Shown here: positions 49,164 to 49,752 of the stretch, in pieces
Layout: every line of letters starts with the position of its first letter
How positions within the stretch are numbered: the stretch's first letter is position 1
From: CANHVK01 sp044232905
Lineage (GTDB): Bacteria; Bacteroidota; Bacteroidia; Flavobacteriales_D; Crocinitomicaceae
Direction: 5' to 3'
DNA: 49,752 nt
Assembly (NCBI GenBank): GCA_044232905.1
Contig: JBIIKZ010000010.1
Location: 1-49,752 of the forward strand
The notes under the pieces: model-generated
What the model was told of the DNA's origin: nothing
The model's input: only the letters and a program-made list of their open reading frames with translations
Databases searched by the model: none
Position numbers and translations under genes: made by a program

Positions 49164-49752
49164 TTACATTTTAGATAAATCTGGCATGTCACGCGTGAAA
49201 GCGGGGATACCTGTAACATCCATACCTGTAATCAACAAGTGAATATCGTGCGTACCTTCATACGATACAACCGACTCTAAATTGGCCATGTGACGCATCA
49301 TCGAGTATTCAGAAGTGATACCCATACCACCGTGAATTTGTCTTGCTTCACGTGCGATATTGATAGCAATTTCACAGTTGTTACGTTTTGCCATGGAAAT
49401 TTGTGCAGAAGTTGCTCTACCTTCATTACGCAATTGTCCCAAACGAAACGTCAATAATTGTGCTTTTGTAATTTCTGTAATCATTTCCGCCAATTTCTTT
49501 TGTTGTAATTGGAAGGAGCCAATTGGAACACCAAATTGTGTTCTTTCTTTACAATATCTTAAAGCTTGGTCATAACAATCCATTGCAGCACCTAAAGCAC
49601 CCCAAGCAATTCCAAATCGTGCTGAATCTAAACATCCTAATGGAGCGCCTAAACCGGATTTATTTGGTAAAATATTTGCTTTTGGAACCTTAACGTTTAC
49701 AAAGATTAACTCTCCTGTAGCAGAAGCACGTAATGAAAGTTTGCCATGCATT
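49164..49752 (-). CDS. Glutaryl-CoA dehydrogenase, C-terminal part (cut by right edge)
   Basis: About 196 residues of an acyl-CoA dehydrogenase; the gene's start lies beyond the right edge. The visible part covers the middle strand domain and the C-terminal helical FAD domain. The blocks LDSARFGIAWGALGAAMDC, TQFGVPIGSFQLQQKKLAEM, QIHGGMGITSEYSMMRHM and ESVVSYEGTHDIHLLITGM match glutaryl-CoA dehydrogenase more closely than short- or medium-chain enzymes. The Glu of YEGTHDIH is the catalytic base. It oxidises and decarboxylates glutaryl-CoA to crotonyl-CoA in lysine and tryptophan breakdown. Confidence 0.88.
   Translation of the reverse strand, partial: MHGKLSLRASATGELIFVNVKVPKANILPNKSGLGAPLGCLDSARFGIAWGALGAAMDCYDQALRYCKERTQFGVPIGSFQLQQKKLAEMITEITKAQLLTFRLGQLRNEGRATSAQISMAKRNNCEIAINIAREARQIHGGMGITSEYSMMRHMANLESVVSYEGTHDIHLLITGMDVTGIPAFTRDMPDLSKM

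Noticed and set aside
1..49752. CRISPR arrays, tRNA or rRNA genes, insertion sequences and prophage genes
   Set aside because: I looked for regular spaced repeats, tRNA-like ends and transposase or integrase motifs and found none.

Overview
The window reads as a chromosomal segment of a low-GC member of the Bacteroidota, most likely order Flavobacteriales. The evidence is a type IX secretion (T9SS) PorP/SprF protein next to a protein with a gliding-motility-type C-terminal domain, a fused MurF-alanine racemase, DUF5686 and DUF3098 proteins, a type-2-like IleRS, and recurrent TAnnTTTG (-7) boxes, sometimes with an upstream TTG, in place of sigma70 promoters. Shine-Dalgarno sequences are mostly absent. 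I see no tRNA, rRNA, CRISPR array, phage or transposase. Most of the window is core chromosome.

Layout. 1-275 holds the N-terminus of a class D beta-lactamase-like protein running off the left edge. 439-2905 encodes two successive tyrosine-degradation enzymes (Hpd, HmgA). 3138-9958 carries an AsmA-like protein, a fluoride channel (CrcB), saccharopine dehydrogenase, an Spx/ArsC-like protein directly behind MgtE, and a small lipoprotein. 10081-11975 is a methionine/glutamine-type aminotransferase overlapping an omega-amidase. 17029 down to 12035 is a six-gene minus-strand run: ABC exporter, HldD-like epimerase, SRPBCC protein, PTPS/QueD, FolE and a Bax-inhibitor-1 protein. 17147-23586 runs upp, a membrane protein, a YjjG-like nucleotidase, a glycosyltransferase and ileS. 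23742-28669 has a membrane phosphoesterase, DprA, an acidic-tailed protein, a SpoIID-like protein, a DivIC/FtsB-like protein and a small CxxC protein. 28836-37247 has an outer-membrane barrel, a YgiQ radical SAM protein, a glycine-rich stress protein with a possible FNR/CRP-type site, MurF-Alr and a DUF5686 protein. 37257-40993 has a SnoaL-like protein and a T9SS surface cluster. 41132-45419 has an M16 peptidase, PdxJ and a HAD protein. 45677-49112 is the ftsX-DUF3098-uppP-truB-response regulator run. The right edge cuts a glutaryl-CoA dehydrogenase gene.

How it works together. Several enzymes fit growth on amino acids: Hpd/HmgA for tyrosine, saccharopine dehydrogenase and glutaryl-CoA dehydrogenase for lysine, and the aminotransferase/omega-amidase pair for methionine and glutamine. 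A second theme is the envelope and cell division: MurF-Alr, UppP, FtsX, DivIC, SpoIID, AsmA, DUF5686, HldD and T9SS parts.

I see no clearly novel multi-gene system. The observations most worth following up are a class D beta-lactamase-like protein whose catalytic motif looks degenerate, an FNR/CRP-like palindrome centred about 41.5 bases before an inferred transcription start, an IleRS with a swapped GIHH signature, the compact T9SS adhesin/PorP/OmpA cluster, and several intergenic palindromes. No gap between genes exceeds 300 bases once the left-edge gene is counted.
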